Counted from the stretch's first letter, positions 1-7,493 are shown. The stretch: DNA of 46,737 bases from Nonomuraea longispora (GCF_004348345.1 NZ_SMJZ01000047.1:1-46737); one strand, 5' to 3'. The notes: generated by a model not told the origin, from the sequence alone. Translations and numbers: made by a program.

Positions 1-126
1 CCCCGCCACCCCGCCGCCGCCCGTCAGCTCTGCAAAATCATGGGTTTCGAGGTGGACGGCAGCGTGGCGGACTACCTGGAGGTGGGCCGGCACATACCGT
101 TCGTGCGCTTCACCTTGGCAACGTGA
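1..126 (+). CDS. C-terminal tail of an unidentified protein (5' end outside window)
   Basis: The first reading frame is open from base 1 to a TGA at 124-126 and gives 41 residues. The stretch contains a plausible folded-protein tail (CKIMGFEVDGSVADYLEVG followed by RHIPFVRFTLAT). The mix of Asp, Glu and hydrophobic residues and the strong third-position GC bias look like genuine coding sequence. I do not recognise the family from this tail. The upstream part lies outside the window, so function, start and length cannot be stated. It is co-directional with the riboswitch-controlled muramidase but about 550 bases away, with a hairpin in between, so it is probably a separate transcript. Confidence 0.5.
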   Translation, partial: PRHPAAARQLCKIMGFEVDGSVADYLEVGRHIPFVRFTLAT

Positions 127-361
127 CACCCGCCCCACATCCCGCGTGCGGGGGCGTCATCGCCGGCCGTGGCGGGCGACCGTCCCGTAGTCGCGCGCCG
201 GCATTCATGCGGCGTCCGCATCGGCGGATCATCCGAGCCGGGCCGGCGCCCACCGACCTCGCGGGTCCCGAGCCGCAGGACCTGGTCGGCATGGTCCGGC
301 GTACTCATCAGGCGCGGGGCCGTACGGTGGGGGCCAGCGTACGGTGCCGGAAATTTTGCCA
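127..361. other. Intergenic stretch without a recognisable gene
   Basis: This lies between the tail of the first gene and the hairpin at 362. Several overlapping open frames run through it on both strands, as expected at this GC content. None has convincing composition, a ribosome binding site or a recognisable protein motif. Base composition becomes more AT-rich from about 340, where the regulatory region of the muramidase begins. Confidence 0.5.
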
Positions 362-400
362 AAGCCCTGGAACGTCTGCGCACACGGCGGTCCAGGGCTT
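362..400. terminator. 10-bp perfect hairpin, possible transcription terminator
   Basis: The arms AAGCCCTGGA (362-371) and TCCAGGGCTT (391-400) are perfect reverse complements separated by 19 bases. No T-run follows on the + strand. Such U-less hairpins are common actinobacterial terminators, and it would separate the first gene from the riboswitch transcript. It could instead be a regulatory stem or a protein-binding site. Confidence 0.45.
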
Positions 401-421
401 CTCAAGGTAAAAACACATTGC

Positions 422-482
422 ATGGGGATTTATACCGCTTGCAGCGTTTATGGGGCTGTATATACCTTTCTGGGGATTACGG
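422..482 (+). promoter_or_regulatory. AT-rich promoter region with repeated GGGGATT/TATACC elements
   Basis: Three related blocks occur in tandem: ATGGGGATTTATACC (422-436), ATGGGGCTGTATATACC (450-466) and CTGGGGATTACGG (470-482). Within them a TTGCAG (439-444) and TATACC (461-466), 16 bases apart, make a plausible -35/-10 pair. Transcription from here would read into the c-di-AMP riboswitch starting about 80 bases downstream. The repeats could be operator half-sites for an unknown regulator. The promoter assignment is by inspection only. Confidence 0.4.
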
Positions 483-548
483 CAGAGGCCGACGGTGATC
501 GTTAGCCCAGCCCTTTGCCGCGACATTGACAGGCCGAATCCGCACAGC

Positions 549-664
549 GCGGAACCGGGGACCCACCTTTCCGGGGTGAATCGCACGCCGGCCGACGGCC
601 GCGTGCGTAGGGCACTTCCACGTCCGAACCCGTCAGCTAACCCGGTAGGCACATGGAAGCAAGG
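549..664 (+). promoter_or_regulatory. Cyclic di-AMP riboswitch (ydaO-yuaA class)
   Basis: The leader immediately upstream of the GH25 gene carries the hallmarks of the actinobacterial ydaO/yuaA aptamer. These are GGGGTGAATCG (573-583), a GTAGGGCACTTCC block (607-619) and the highly conserved CCGAACCCGTCAGCTAACC (624-642), followed by CGGTAGGC just before the ribosome binding site. Known members of this class bind c-di-AMP and, in actinomycetes, typically switch off cell-wall hydrolase genes (Rpf, NlpC/P60, lysozymes). Its position directly in front of a secreted muramidase matches. The boundaries are approximate because the fold was judged by eye. Confidence 0.9.
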
Positions 665-676
665 AGTCAATCCCCC

Positions 677-1399
677 ATGCGCGAACTCACCCGACGCCTC
701 ACCCTTTCCGCCGCCGGCGCCCTGCTCGCCGGAACCGCCGCCCTGTCGGGCGCGACCGCGCCCGCGTACGCGTCCCCCGTCGAGCCGGACTCGGCCCAGG
801 CGGCCCAGCAGCCGACGCTCACCTACGGCCAGGACGTGTCCAACTACCAGCCGCAGCACGACTGGGCAGCCAGCCCCGCACAGTTCGGCATCATCAAGGC
901 CACCGAAGGAACCGACTTCCGTGACGCCGCCTTCGCCCGGCACTGGAGCGAGCTGGGCAAGAAGGGCATCGTGCGCGGCGCGTACCACTACGGGCACCCC
1001 GCCAACGACCCCATCGCCGAGGCCGAGCACTTCCTGTCCATGGTGAACTCGCAGTCCTCCCAGCCCGGTGACCTGCTGGTGCTGGACCTGGAGACCACCG
1101 ACGGCAAGTCCGTCGAGGAGGTCAACGCCTGGGCCAAGGCCTGGCTGTCGCACGTGAAGGCCGAGACGGGGGTTACCCCGATGTTCTACAGCGGCTGGAA
1201 CTTCGCCGACACCCACGGCAAGGGCCTGGCCGAGTACCCGCTGTGGGTGGCCCACTACAGCAAGCCTAAGGGGATGGTGACGCCGCCCGCCGACTGGAAA
1301 ACCTGGACCATCCACCAGTACTCCGACTCCCCCGTCGACCAGAACGTCTCGGCGCTCTCCCCCGACGAGCTGCGGGCCCTGGGCCGCGCCTCCGCCTGA
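677..1399 (+). CDS. Secreted GH25 muramidase (1,4-beta-N-acetylmuramidase)
   Basis: This encodes 240 residues. GH25 enzymes cleave the MurNAc-GlcNAc beta-1,4 bond of peptidoglycan. Residues 1-32 form a Sec signal peptide (RR near the N-terminus, hydrophobic core, cleavage after AYA). The catalytic domain starts at YGQDVSNYQ (Asp53) and carries the GH25 core LVLDLET with the Asp137/Glu139 pair, plus GIIKATEG and GAYHYGHP. There is no extra cell-wall-binding domain. The ATG at 677 was chosen over the in-frame ATG at 653 because AAGGAG (660-665) sits at the right distance and the signal peptide then begins normally. Expression is probably controlled by the c-di-AMP riboswitch just upstream, linking wall turnover to c-di-AMP signalling. 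Confidence 0.93.
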   Translation: MRELTRRLTLSAAGALLAGTAALSGATAPAYASPVEPDSAQAAQQPTLTYGQDVSNYQPQHDWAASPAQFGIIKATEGTDFRDAAFARHWSELGKKGIVRGAYHYGHPANDPIAEAEHFLSMVNSQSSQPGDLLVLDLETTDGKSVEEVNAWAKAWLSHVKAETGVTPMFYSGWNFADTHGKGLAEYPLWVAHYSKPKGMVTPPADWKTWTIHQYSDSPVDQNVSALSPDELRALGRASA

Positions 1400-1400
1400 C

Positions 1401-1428
1401 GCGCGGAGGGCCGGCCCGCCCTCCGCGC
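1401..1428. terminator. Bidirectional terminator between convergent genes
   Basis: A perfect 11-bp inverted repeat (GCGCGGAGGGC at 1401-1411, GCCCTCCGCGC at 1418-1428) with a 6-base loop lies right after the muramidase stop. It fills the gap to the end of the convergent PEP-mutase-like gene, so it can serve both transcripts. Confidence 0.8.
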
Positions 1429-1433
1429 GCCGG

Positions 1434-2174
1434 TCAGGCCGCGTACGGGTCCCCGCCCGCGCGGATGCGGCCCGCCATGGCCTTGAGCGCGTCCAGCGCG
1501 GTCAGGTACGTCAACGGGCCGAACGAGACGCGGGCGACGCCGAGGGAGGCCAGCCTGTCCAGGTCCATGCCGGGCATGCAGGTGACGTTGACCGGCCCGG
1601 CGACGGCCTCCACCAGGTCGCCGACCACCTCCTCCGACGGGGCCAGGATGGGGAAGACGCAGTCGGCGCCGGCCTCCAGGTAGCGACGCCCGCGTTCCGC
1701 GACCTCCTCGGCCGACGTCGAGCCGGTCAGGAACACGTCGATCCGCGCGTTGATCACCAGGTCGGGGCCCGCCTCCCGGAGCGCGGCGATGCGCTCGGCC
1801 TGCGTGCCGGCGTCGACCAGCCCTCCACCCGGGTAGTCGGTGTCCTCGATGTTGAACCCGGCCGCGCCGATGGCGGTGAGCCGTTCGACGAGCTCGCCGG
1901 CCGGCAGGCCGTAGCCGCCCTCGGCGTCGACGGTCACCGGTACGTCCACGGCCCTGATGATCCTGGCGGCCATGTCGAGCATCTCCTCGACAGGCGCCTG
2001 CTGGTGGTCGCCGCGCCCCAGCAGGGCGGCGATGGACGCGCTGGCCGTCGCCAGGGCGGGGAAGCCGGCCTCGGCCACGACGGTGGCGCTGCCCGCGTCC
2101 CACACGTTCGGCAGGATCAGCGGGTCACCGGGCTTGTGCAGGTCACGCAGGAGAGCGGTACGGGTATCGGTCAT
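1434..2174 (-). CDS. Isocitrate lyase/PEP mutase superfamily protein
   Basis: This encodes 246 residues, the usual length for the small PEP-mutase/2-methylisocitrate-lyase-like group. These TIM-barrel enzymes make or break C-C or P-C bonds of 2-oxo or carboxy acids using Mg2+. The visible family motifs are ILPNVWDAGSA near residue 20 (substrate/Mg loop), VDAEGGYG near residue 83 (metal-binding), NIEDTDYPGG near 110 and INARIDVFL near 142. The KKCGH catalytic loop of true isocitrate lyases is absent, so it is not a glyoxylate-cycle enzyme. The substrate cannot be assigned; members are often annotated as carboxyphosphonoenolpyruvate phosphonomutase or oxaloacetate decarboxylase-like. It appears to be a single-gene unit ending at the shared terminator. 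Confidence 0.85.
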   Translation of the reverse strand: MTDTRTALLRDLHKPGDPLILPNVWDAGSATVVAEAGFPALATASASIAALLGRGDHQQAPVEEMLDMAARIIRAVDVPVTVDAEGGYGLPAGELVERLTAIGAAGFNIEDTDYPGGGLVDAGTQAERIAALREAGPDLVINARIDVFLTGSTSAEEVAERGRRYLEAGADCVFPILAPSEEVVGDLVEAVAGPVNVTCMPGMDLDRLASLGVARVSFGPLTYLTALDALKAMAGRIRAGGDPYAA

Positions 2175-2275
2175 GATCGTTCCTTGACTGTGAGGGTCAT
2201 GTCCCTCTCATGACTCCCGCGGCCCTCGCTTCGTGACACCTTCCCGGTGTGATCGCGGGCACACAGTCCGGTACG

Positions 2276-3691
2276 TCAGCGCTCGCCCGGCCCGGCCGGC
2301 GGTTGTTCGAGGGCGGAGTGCCGGCGGCTGTAGGCGAAGTAGATGACCAGCCCCAGCACGAACCAGGCGGCGAAGCGCAGCCAGGTCACCGGATCCAGGA
2401 AGGTGATCAGCCAGATCGAGAAGAGCACCCCGACGGCCGGCACGACCGGCATCCCGGGCGTGCGGAACTGCCGGCGCAGGCCGGGCCGGCGGTAACGGAG
2501 CACGATCACGGCCAGGCACACGACGACGAACGCCAGCAGGATGCCGATGTTCGTCAGCTCGGCGGCCTCCTGGATGGGCAGGAACCCGGCGATCACGGCG
2601 GAGGCGACGCCCACGATCCAGGTGACGCGCGAGGGCACGCGCCGTACCGGGTGCAGTTTGGCGAACCACTGCGGCAGCAGCCCGTCACGGCTCATCGAGA
2701 ACCACACGCGGGTCACGCCGAGCATGAACGTGAACATGACGGTGAGGATGCCGATGATGGCGCCCACCGCGATCACCGACGCCAGCCCGGACAGCCCGAC
2801 CGAGACGAACGCCGAGGAGAAGCCGCTCTCGGGGTCGATCTCCCGGTAGTTCTGCATGCCGGTCAGCACGAGCGTGGCCAGCACGTACAGCACCATGGCG
2901 ATGATGAGGGAGTAGATGATCGCCTTGGGCATGTGCCGCTGCGCGTCGCGTGACTCCTCGGCCGCCGTGCTCATCGCGTCGTAGCCGAACACCGCGAAGA
3001 ACACGGTGGCGGCCCCGGTGATGGCCCCGCCGATCCCGTACGGGAAGAAGGGGTGATAGTTGGCGGTGTTGATGTGGAAGAAGCCGACCACGATGACGAG
3101 CAGCACGACCGCGACCTTCAGCCCCACCACGAACGTCTCGAACCGGGCGGCGGCGCGGATGCCGAGGTTCAGCAGGAAGGCGATGAGCAGGCAGAGCAGC
3201 ACCGCGAACAGGTCCACCACGCGTCCCTCGCCGGTGCCGGGGGCGCCGAGCATCCACGCGGGCAGCCCGAACCCCAGCTCCTGGACGAGGAAGCCGAAAT
3301 AGCCGGAGATGCCGATGGCGACGACCGCGACGATCGCGGTGTACTCCAGCAGCAGGTCCCAGCCGATGAACCAGCCGACGATCTCCCCCAGGACGGCGTA
3401 CCCGTAGGTGTAGGCGGACCCGGCCTTCGGGATCATTCCCGCGAACTCGGCGTAGGACAGCGCGGCGGCGGCGCTGGCGACACCCGCGATGAGGAACGAC
3501 ACCAGCACGGCGGGTCCCGCGGTCTCGTTGGCGACCGCGCCGGCCAGCGCGAAGATGCCCGCACCGATGATGCCGCCCACGCCGATGGCGGTCAGCTGCC
3601 ACAACCCCAGTGTCCTGGCGAGTTCCCCCTCGTGTTCGGTGGCGATCTGCTCCACCGGTTTGCGCCTGAAGACGCCTCGCGAAGTGACCAT
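2276..3691 (-). CDS. APC-family amino acid permease
   Basis: This encodes 471 residues with about 12 hydrophobic segments, typical of the cationic amino-acid transporter (CAT/YfnA-like) branch of the APC superfamily. These are secondary importers in the cytoplasmic membrane. The N-terminus carries the family signature GLWQLTAIGVGGIIGAGIF (helix 1 with the unwound GIGAGIF-type substrate site), followed by SYAEFAGMIPKAGSAYTYGY. The start at 3691 gives MVTSRGVFRRKP and is preceded by GGGAGG six bases upstream. The in-frame extension to 3748 lacks a ribosome binding site. The substrate is unknown. No linked enzyme suggests one, although the Lrp/azlCD amino-acid genes lie just beyond the fragment zone. 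Confidence 0.9.
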   Translation of the reverse strand: MVTSRGVFRRKPVEQIATEHEGELARTLGLWQLTAIGVGGIIGAGIFALAGAVANETAGPAVLVSFLIAGVASAAAALSYAEFAGMIPKAGSAYTYGYAVLGEIVGWFIGWDLLLEYTAIVAVVAIGISGYFGFLVQELGFGLPAWMLGAPGTGEGRVVDLFAVLLCLLIAFLLNLGIRAAARFETFVVGLKVAVVLLVIVVGFFHINTANYHPFFPYGIGGAITGAATVFFAVFGYDAMSTAAEESRDAQRHMPKAIIYSLIIAMVLYVLATLVLTGMQNYREIDPESGFSSAFVSVGLSGLASVIAVGAIIGILTVMFTFMLGVTRVWFSMSRDGLLPQWFAKLHPVRRVPSRVTWIVGVASAVIAGFLPIQEAAELTNIGILLAFVVVCLAVIVLRYRRPGLRRQFRTPGMPVVPAVGVLFSIWLITFLDPVTWLRFAAWFVLGLVIYFAYSRRHSALEQPPAGPGER

Positions 3692-3814
3692 GACGCCTCC
3701 CAGCCGATCGCGGCCCCCGTGCATCCGCCTGCCCGCCTGCGGCGTCAAGTAAGCTCACGCGCCGGACAAGGGCGCGCGGGCGGCACCCGGCCAGGATGCC
3801 GCCCCGTTCACGCC

Positions 3815-3931
3815 TCAGGGCATCTTGTACTCGGCCGCCTGGCCGCAGTAGCTGGTTCCGAACGGGGAGTTGCTGTAGCGGCACACCTGCACGACCACGC
3901 GGTCGATGGAGGTGACTCCGGTCGCGTCGCG
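3815..3931 (-). pseudogene. C-terminal fragment of an unidentified small Cys-containing protein
   Basis: The minus strand ends in a short coding-like tail (VVVQVCRYSNSPFGTSYCGQ, then AAEYKMP and a stop) with two cysteines. It resembles the end of a small secreted actinobacterial protein. Upstream of about 3931 the frame turns into low-complexity sequence that overlaps a fragment on the other strand. No start codon, ribosome binding site or signal peptide can be placed. I read this as a truncated gene remnant, but I do not recognise the parent family. Confidence 0.4.
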
Positions 3932-3956
3932 CCACAGGTGTGGGGGCGTTCGACGT

Positions 3957-4040
3957 GGAGATGACCTTGAGGTGGCCGCCGAGGCGGCCACCTCGGCCGA
4001 CGCGGTACGCCTGGCGCGCGAGCACCGGCCCGACATCGTC
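3957..4040 (+). pseudogene. Fragment of a LuxR/NarL-type response-regulator receiver domain
   Basis: The + strand encodes GDDLEVAAEAATSADAVRLA followed by REHRPDIV. This closely resembles the stretch of NarL/LuxR receiver domains between the first beta strand and the phosphorylated Asp (consensus like D-x-x-x-VVAEAADGAEAVRLAREHRPDVVLMD). It stops right where the phospho-acceptor should follow, and the sequence then changes character. There is no start codon context, no DNA-binding domain and no partner kinase. It is best explained as a scrap left by deletion or recombination between the permease and the Lrp gene. Confidence 0.5.
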
Positions 4041-4119
4041 GCCTCCGCGCTGACCGAGGACACCTCCCGCCACGCGGCCGCCCACCGCGCGTGGGAGGCG
4101 GGCTGGATCCAGCCCGCCG

Positions 4120-4560
4120 TCACGGGGCCGACTTGATGTTCTTCATCGTGAAGTTCGACGTGACGCCCCTCACGCCCGGGACCGTCATGACGTACTGGCT
4201 GAGGAAGGTCTCGTAGGCGGCCAGGTCGGCGACGGCCACGCGCATGAAGTAGTCGGGGGTGCCGAACAGGCGGCGCAGCTCGACGACCTCCTCGGCCTGC
4301 GCCAGGGTGCGCTCGAAGCGCTCCACGGTCCCCGCGTCCTGCGAGTCGAGGGTGAGGTCGATCAGCACCTCGAAGGACCTCCCCACGGCGGCGGGGTCGA
4401 TGACGGCCCGGTAGCCGCGGATGACGCCGTCGGCCTCCAGCCGCTGGACGCGTCTCAGGCACGGCCCCGTGGTGAGCCCGACCCGGTGGGCCAGCTCGAC
4501 ATTCGTCAGGCGCCCTTCGCGCTCCAGCTCGCTGATTATTGCTCGGTCGATCGCATCCAC
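4120..4560 (-). CDS. Lrp/AsnC family transcriptional regulator
   Basis: This encodes 146 residues from a GTG at 4560. The N-terminal winged HTH shows VDAIDRAIISELEREGRLTN and VGLTTGPCLRRVQRLEADGV. The C-terminal RAM/AsnC ligand-binding domain follows, with FGTPDYFMRVAVADLAAYE and a VPGVRGV segment. Proteins of this family sense amino acids and control their transport or metabolism. It is divergent from azlCD. In Bacillus subtilis the related azlBCD operon also includes an Lrp-type repressor (AzlB), so azlCD is its likely target. No Shine-Dalgarno precedes the GTG, so the transcript may be leaderless; an upstream extension of up to 19 codons is possible but less family-like. Confidence 0.88.
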   Translation of the reverse strand: MDAIDRAIISELEREGRLTNVELAHRVGLTTGPCLRRVQRLEADGVIRGYRAVIDPAAVGRSFEVLIDLTLDSQDAGTVERFERTLAQAEEVVELRRLFGTPDYFMRVAVADLAAYETFLSQYVMTVPGVRGVTSNFTMKNIKSAP

Positions 4561-4670
4561 GGTGAGAAGATTGCACCACAAGCCGCTTGACGGGCAATTC
4601 CGGCAACCACATGGCACGTGTTTCGCGAGACCATTGAGAAGTGCGAGAACACGTTCCCCCGCAGGTCACC

Positions 4671-5432
4671 ATGTCCCTCCCAGCGTCCCTCCCAGCGTCC
4701 GTCCCAGCGTCCGTCCCAGCCACCCGGCGGCAGCAGCTCGCCGCGGGGGTGCGCGACTCGTTCTCCGCCGGGCTGGGCATCCTCCCGCTGGGGGTCGCGC
4801 TCGGGCTGATGGTCGTCCAGGCCGGCCTGCCCTGGTGGCTGGCCCCCGCCCTGTCGCTGTCCGCGTTCGCCGGCTCCGTGGAGCTGCTGGTGGTGGGGAT
4901 GGCGGCCACGGTCACGCCGCTGGGCGCGATCGCCCTGACCGTCCTGGTGGTCAACTTCCGCCACGTCTTCTACGCCTTCTCCTTCCCGCTGCACGTGGTC
5001 AGGCACCCGCTGGCCAAGGCGTACGCCGTCTACGCGATGATCGACGAGGCGTACGCGGTCAACGCCGCCCTGCCCGAGGCCGAACGCTCGGCGCCCCGGC
5101 TGCTGGCGATGCAGGTCGCCTGCGAGGCGTACTGGATCGGCGGCGGCCTGGCCGGCGTCGCGCTCGGCACGGCCCTGCCCGGCCCGGTCAAGGGCCTGGA
5201 ATTCGCCCTGTGCGCCCTGTTCACCGCGCTCGCCCTGGACGCGGTCCGCTCGCGCAGCGAGCTCCCCTCCGTCGTGCTGGCCGGGGCGAGCGTCGCGGCA
5301 GCGCTCGTGCTGACCCCGGAAGCAGCCCTGTTCACCGCGCTGCTGCTGTTCCTCGCCCTGCTGCTGGCCCGCCACGCGCTCGCCGCCCGCCGGAACGCGG
5401 GCCGCCCCCAGGAGGTGGCCGGCAGTGCCTAG
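4671..5432 (+). CDS. azlC: AzlC family branched-chain amino acid export permease, large subunit
   Basis: This encodes 253 residues. AzlC/AzlD (LIV-E family, like BrnFE) exports branched-chain amino acids and analogues such as azaleucine. Typical AzlC features are visible: RDSFSAGLGILPLGVALGLM at the start, FAGSVELLVVGM, VLVVNFRHVFYAFSFPLH and DEAYAV, with about five to seven membrane segments. The cytoplasmic N-terminus is unusual, formed by four tandem SLPA/SVPA units encoded by a 12-bp repeat. The ATG at 4671 was preferred; an in-frame GTG at 4641 would add ten residues. The stop overlaps azlD by 8 bases, indicating translational coupling. Probably regulated by the divergent Lrp protein. 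Confidence 0.9.
   Translation: MSLPASLPASVPASVPATRRQQLAAGVRDSFSAGLGILPLGVALGLMVVQAGLPWWLAPALSLSAFAGSVELLVVGMAATVTPLGAIALTVLVVNFRHVFYAFSFPLHVVRHPLAKAYAVYAMIDEAYAVNAALPEAERSAPRLLAMQVACEAYWIGGGLAGVALGTALPGPVKGLEFALCALFTALALDAVRSRSELPSVVLAGASVAAALVLTPEAALFTALLLFLALLLARHALAARRNAGRPQEVAGSA
4674..4721 (+). repeat. Four tandem 12-bp repeats in the azlC N-terminus
   Basis: Units TCCCTCCCAGCG (twice), TCCGTCCCAGCG and TCCGTCCCAGCC follow directly after the azlC start codon and encode SLPA, SLPA, SVPA, SVPA. The unit is a multiple of three, so copy-number change would lengthen or shorten the N-terminus without shifting the frame. Confidence 0.9.
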
Positions 5433-5751
5433 CACGCCCTACCTGCTCGCCGTCCTCGCGATCGTCTTCGGCATCACCTTCGCCCTGCGCGCCGTTCCCT
5501 TCGCGGCGCTGCGCGGGCTCCGCACGTCGGCGACGGCACGGCACCTGGCGATGTGGATGCCGGTGGGCATCCTCGCGATCCTCGCCGTCACCGCCCTGCA
5601 CGGCACCATCACCGCGGAACCACGGGCGGCGCTGCCCGCGCTGCTCGCCGTGGCCGTCACCGCGGGCGCCCATCTCGCCTTCGGCCGCCGCACGATCCTG
5701 AGCGTCGGCATCGGCACCACCGTGTACGTCGTCCTCGTCAACGCCTTCTGA
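5425..5751 (+). CDS. azlD: AzlD family branched-chain amino acid export subunit
   Basis: This encodes 108 residues, the standard AzlD length, with three to four hydrophobic helices (LLAVLAIVFGITFALRAVPF; MPVGILAILAVTAL; the Ala/Leu-rich helix after RAALPA; ILSVGIGTTVYVVLVNAF). The family motif around LRAVPF and LAMWMPVGI is visible. It pairs with AzlC to form the two-component exporter in the cytoplasmic membrane. Translation starts at a GTG inside the azlC stop region (8-base overlap), so the subunits are probably made in fixed ratio. The preceding GGAGGTGG inside azlC is a good ribosome binding site. Confidence 0.88.
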   Translation: MPSTPYLLAVLAIVFGITFALRAVPFAALRGLRTSATARHLAMWMPVGILAILAVTALHGTITAEPRAALPALLAVAVTAGAHLAFGRRTILSVGIGTTVYVVLVNAF

Positions 5752-5763
5752 CCCGGGCCGGGG

Positions 5764-6249
5764 TCAGCGTACGACGGTCGTCTCGTACGTCTCGATCGCG
5801 TCGCCTCCGAACGTCAGGACCGCCCCTCCGGCGAAGGCCGCCACCAGAGCCGCCACCAGAGCCGCCGCCGCGGCGACGACCCGCCACCCCCGGGTCGGCG
5901 CCGCCCACCGCCGTGGCGGCCCCTCCGTCGGCCACTCCGGACGGGCCGACGGAGCGGCTGCCGGAGCGGCCACAGCCCCGGCGATGGCGGCGCGGGCGTC
6001 CGCCCAGGCTCGCACCTGCTCCTCGTCGAGGCCACAGGCCCGGACGAACGCCACGAGCACCTCGTGCCGGGGCAGCCGGTTCCTGCCGAGCATGGTGGAG
6101 GCGGTGGAGGAGGGCAGCACGTCCCCGGCGGCGGACGCGCGGCGTTCGAGCTGCCGGAAGCTCTGGCCCGACCACGCCTTGAGCCGGCGGAGTTCCTGCA
6201 TGAATGCGGCCTCGCCGGTGACCGGTGGCGGCGGCGGTGTGGTGGTCAT
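5764..6249 (-). CDS. HTH (XRE-like) protein with C-terminal membrane anchor
   Basis: This encodes 161 residues. The N-terminus (about 15-80) is a helix-turn-helix of the actinobacterial XRE-like group that begins EAAFMQELRRLKAWSGQSFRQLERRA and runs to LPRHEVLVAFVRACGLDE. A Pro/Ala-rich linker follows. One strongly hydrophobic helix near 122-145 (WRVVAAAAALVAALVAAFAG) comes next, then a short extracytoplasmic tail. Such HTH-TM proteins are common in Streptomyces and Nonomuraea-type genomes, and their targets are mostly unknown. It is convergent with azlCD and divergent from the serine-hydrolase lipoprotein, with about 145 bases between the divergent starts. Function beyond DNA binding at the membrane is not assignable. 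Confidence 0.8.
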   Translation of the reverse strand: MTTTPPPPPVTGEAAFMQELRRLKAWSGQSFRQLERRASAAGDVLPSSTASTMLGRNRLPRHEVLVAFVRACGLDEEQVRAWADARAAIAGAVAAPAAAPSARPEWPTEGPPRRWAAPTRGWRVVAAAAALVAALVAAFAGGAVLTFGGDAIETYETTVVR

Positions 6250-6393
6250 GATCGGCTCCTGTGTCGATCTGCGGGTGCGGGCCCGGGACGCTGACCTGGA
6301 CGTACGGTGTCCCGTACGAACCCGGACACCCCGACATGTTGATCAGTCCTGGCGGCGAGAGTCAACTGGTGCCTTCCGATCGCTGGAGGCCCC

Positions 6394-7473
6394 ATGCGTA
6401 CAGGTGCGCTGCTGTTGCTCGTGCTCGCGATGACCGCGTGCTCGCCCGCCGCCGACGAACCGATATCCGACTTCCTGGCCAGGACGCTGCCGGAAGGGCC
6501 GGGCGGCACGGTCATCGCGGCGCGCGGCGACCGCATCGTGGACTGTGAGGGCTTCGGCCTGGCCGACCGCGCCGCCGGGACCCCCGCGGCCTGCGACACG
6601 GTGTACGACGTCATGTCGATCACCAAGCAGTTCACCGCGGCCGCGATCCTGAAGCTCGAGACGATGGGCAGGCTGCGCACCAGCGACCCGATCAGCGCCC
6701 ACCTCGGGCAGGTCCCGCCCGGCAAACAGGGGATCACCGTGCACCACCTGCTGACCCACACGGCGGGCCTTCCCGAGTCGCTGGGCGACGACTACGAAGT
6801 GCTGTCGCGCGAGGGTCTGCTGGCCCGGGCGCTGGCCTCCGCACCGCTGTCGGCCCCCGGCGAACGGTTCCGCTACTCCAACGCCGGCTACAGCGTGCTC
6901 GCCGCGATCATCGAGAAGGTCTCCGGCCTCGGCTACGAGGAGTTCCTGGCCGAGCACCTGTTCGCCCCCGCCGGGATGACCAGCACCGGGTACGTGCTGC
7001 CCCACTGGGACCGCAGCCGGATGGCCGTGGAGTACGACGCCGGTGGCCGCGCGAAGGGCCGGCCCGACGAACATCCGCGGGCACCGGACGGCCCCTACTG
7101 GAACCTGCGCGGCAACGGCGGCATGCTGTCCACCGCCCGCGACATGTTCCGCTGGCACCGCGCGCTGATCGGCGACACCGTCCTGCCCGGCGGTGCCAAG
7201 GACAAGCTGTTCACCCCGTACGCGCCGATGCCCGACTCCGACGAGTCGTACGCGTACGGCTGGAGCATGCACGGCACCGGCGACGGCCGGATCGCCTGGC
7301 ACGACGGCGGCAACTCCTGGTCGCTGGCGTCGTACGCCAGGTCGCTGGACGACGGCGTGATGACGTTCTGGGTCAGCAACCACGCCTACCGCGACTCCCG
7401 GTGGAACCTGGAGGACGTGCAGGAGGATCTGACGCTGGGCATCCTGGACCGGGCCCGCGCCTCCGCCGCGTGA
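6394..7473 (+). CDS. Serine hydrolase lipoprotein (beta-lactamase class C / DD-peptidase fold)
   Basis: This encodes 359 residues. A lipoprotein signal ends at LAMTAC (Cys16). The family's catalytic triad of motifs is complete: SxxK as Ser75-Ile-Thr-Lys78, YxN as Tyr161-Ser-Asn163, and a third motif His303-Asp-Gly305 in WHDGG. Typical flanks HHLLTHTAGLP and FRYSNAGYSVLAAIIEK are present. Members include DD-peptidases, esterases and beta-lactamases; the sequence does not tell which. It is predicted to be anchored to the outer face of the membrane. The start has GGAGG seven bases upstream. A terminator-like hairpin follows the stop, so it is probably monocistronic. Confidence 0.88.
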   Translation: MRTGALLLLVLAMTACSPAADEPISDFLARTLPEGPGGTVIAARGDRIVDCEGFGLADRAAGTPAACDTVYDVMSITKQFTAAAILKLETMGRLRTSDPISAHLGQVPPGKQGITVHHLLTHTAGLPESLGDDYEVLSREGLLARALASAPLSAPGERFRYSNAGYSVLAAIIEKVSGLGYEEFLAEHLFAPAGMTSTGYVLPHWDRSRMAVEYDAGGRAKGRPDEHPRAPDGPYWNLRGNGGMLSTARDMFRWHRALIGDTVLPGGAKDKLFTPYAPMPDSDESYAYGWSMHGTGDGRIAWHDGGNSWSLASYARSLDDGVMTFWVSNHAYRDSRWNLEDVQEDLTLGILDRARASAA

Positions 7474-7474
7474 A

Positions 7475-7493
7475 CCCCGGGCCGTCGCCGGGG
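7475..7493 (+). terminator. Hairpin terminator after the serine hydrolase gene
   Basis: CCCCGG (7475-7480) and CCGGGG (7488-7493) pair across a 7-base loop directly after the TGA at 7471-7473. A GC stem without a T-run is usual for this GC content. Confidence 0.5.
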
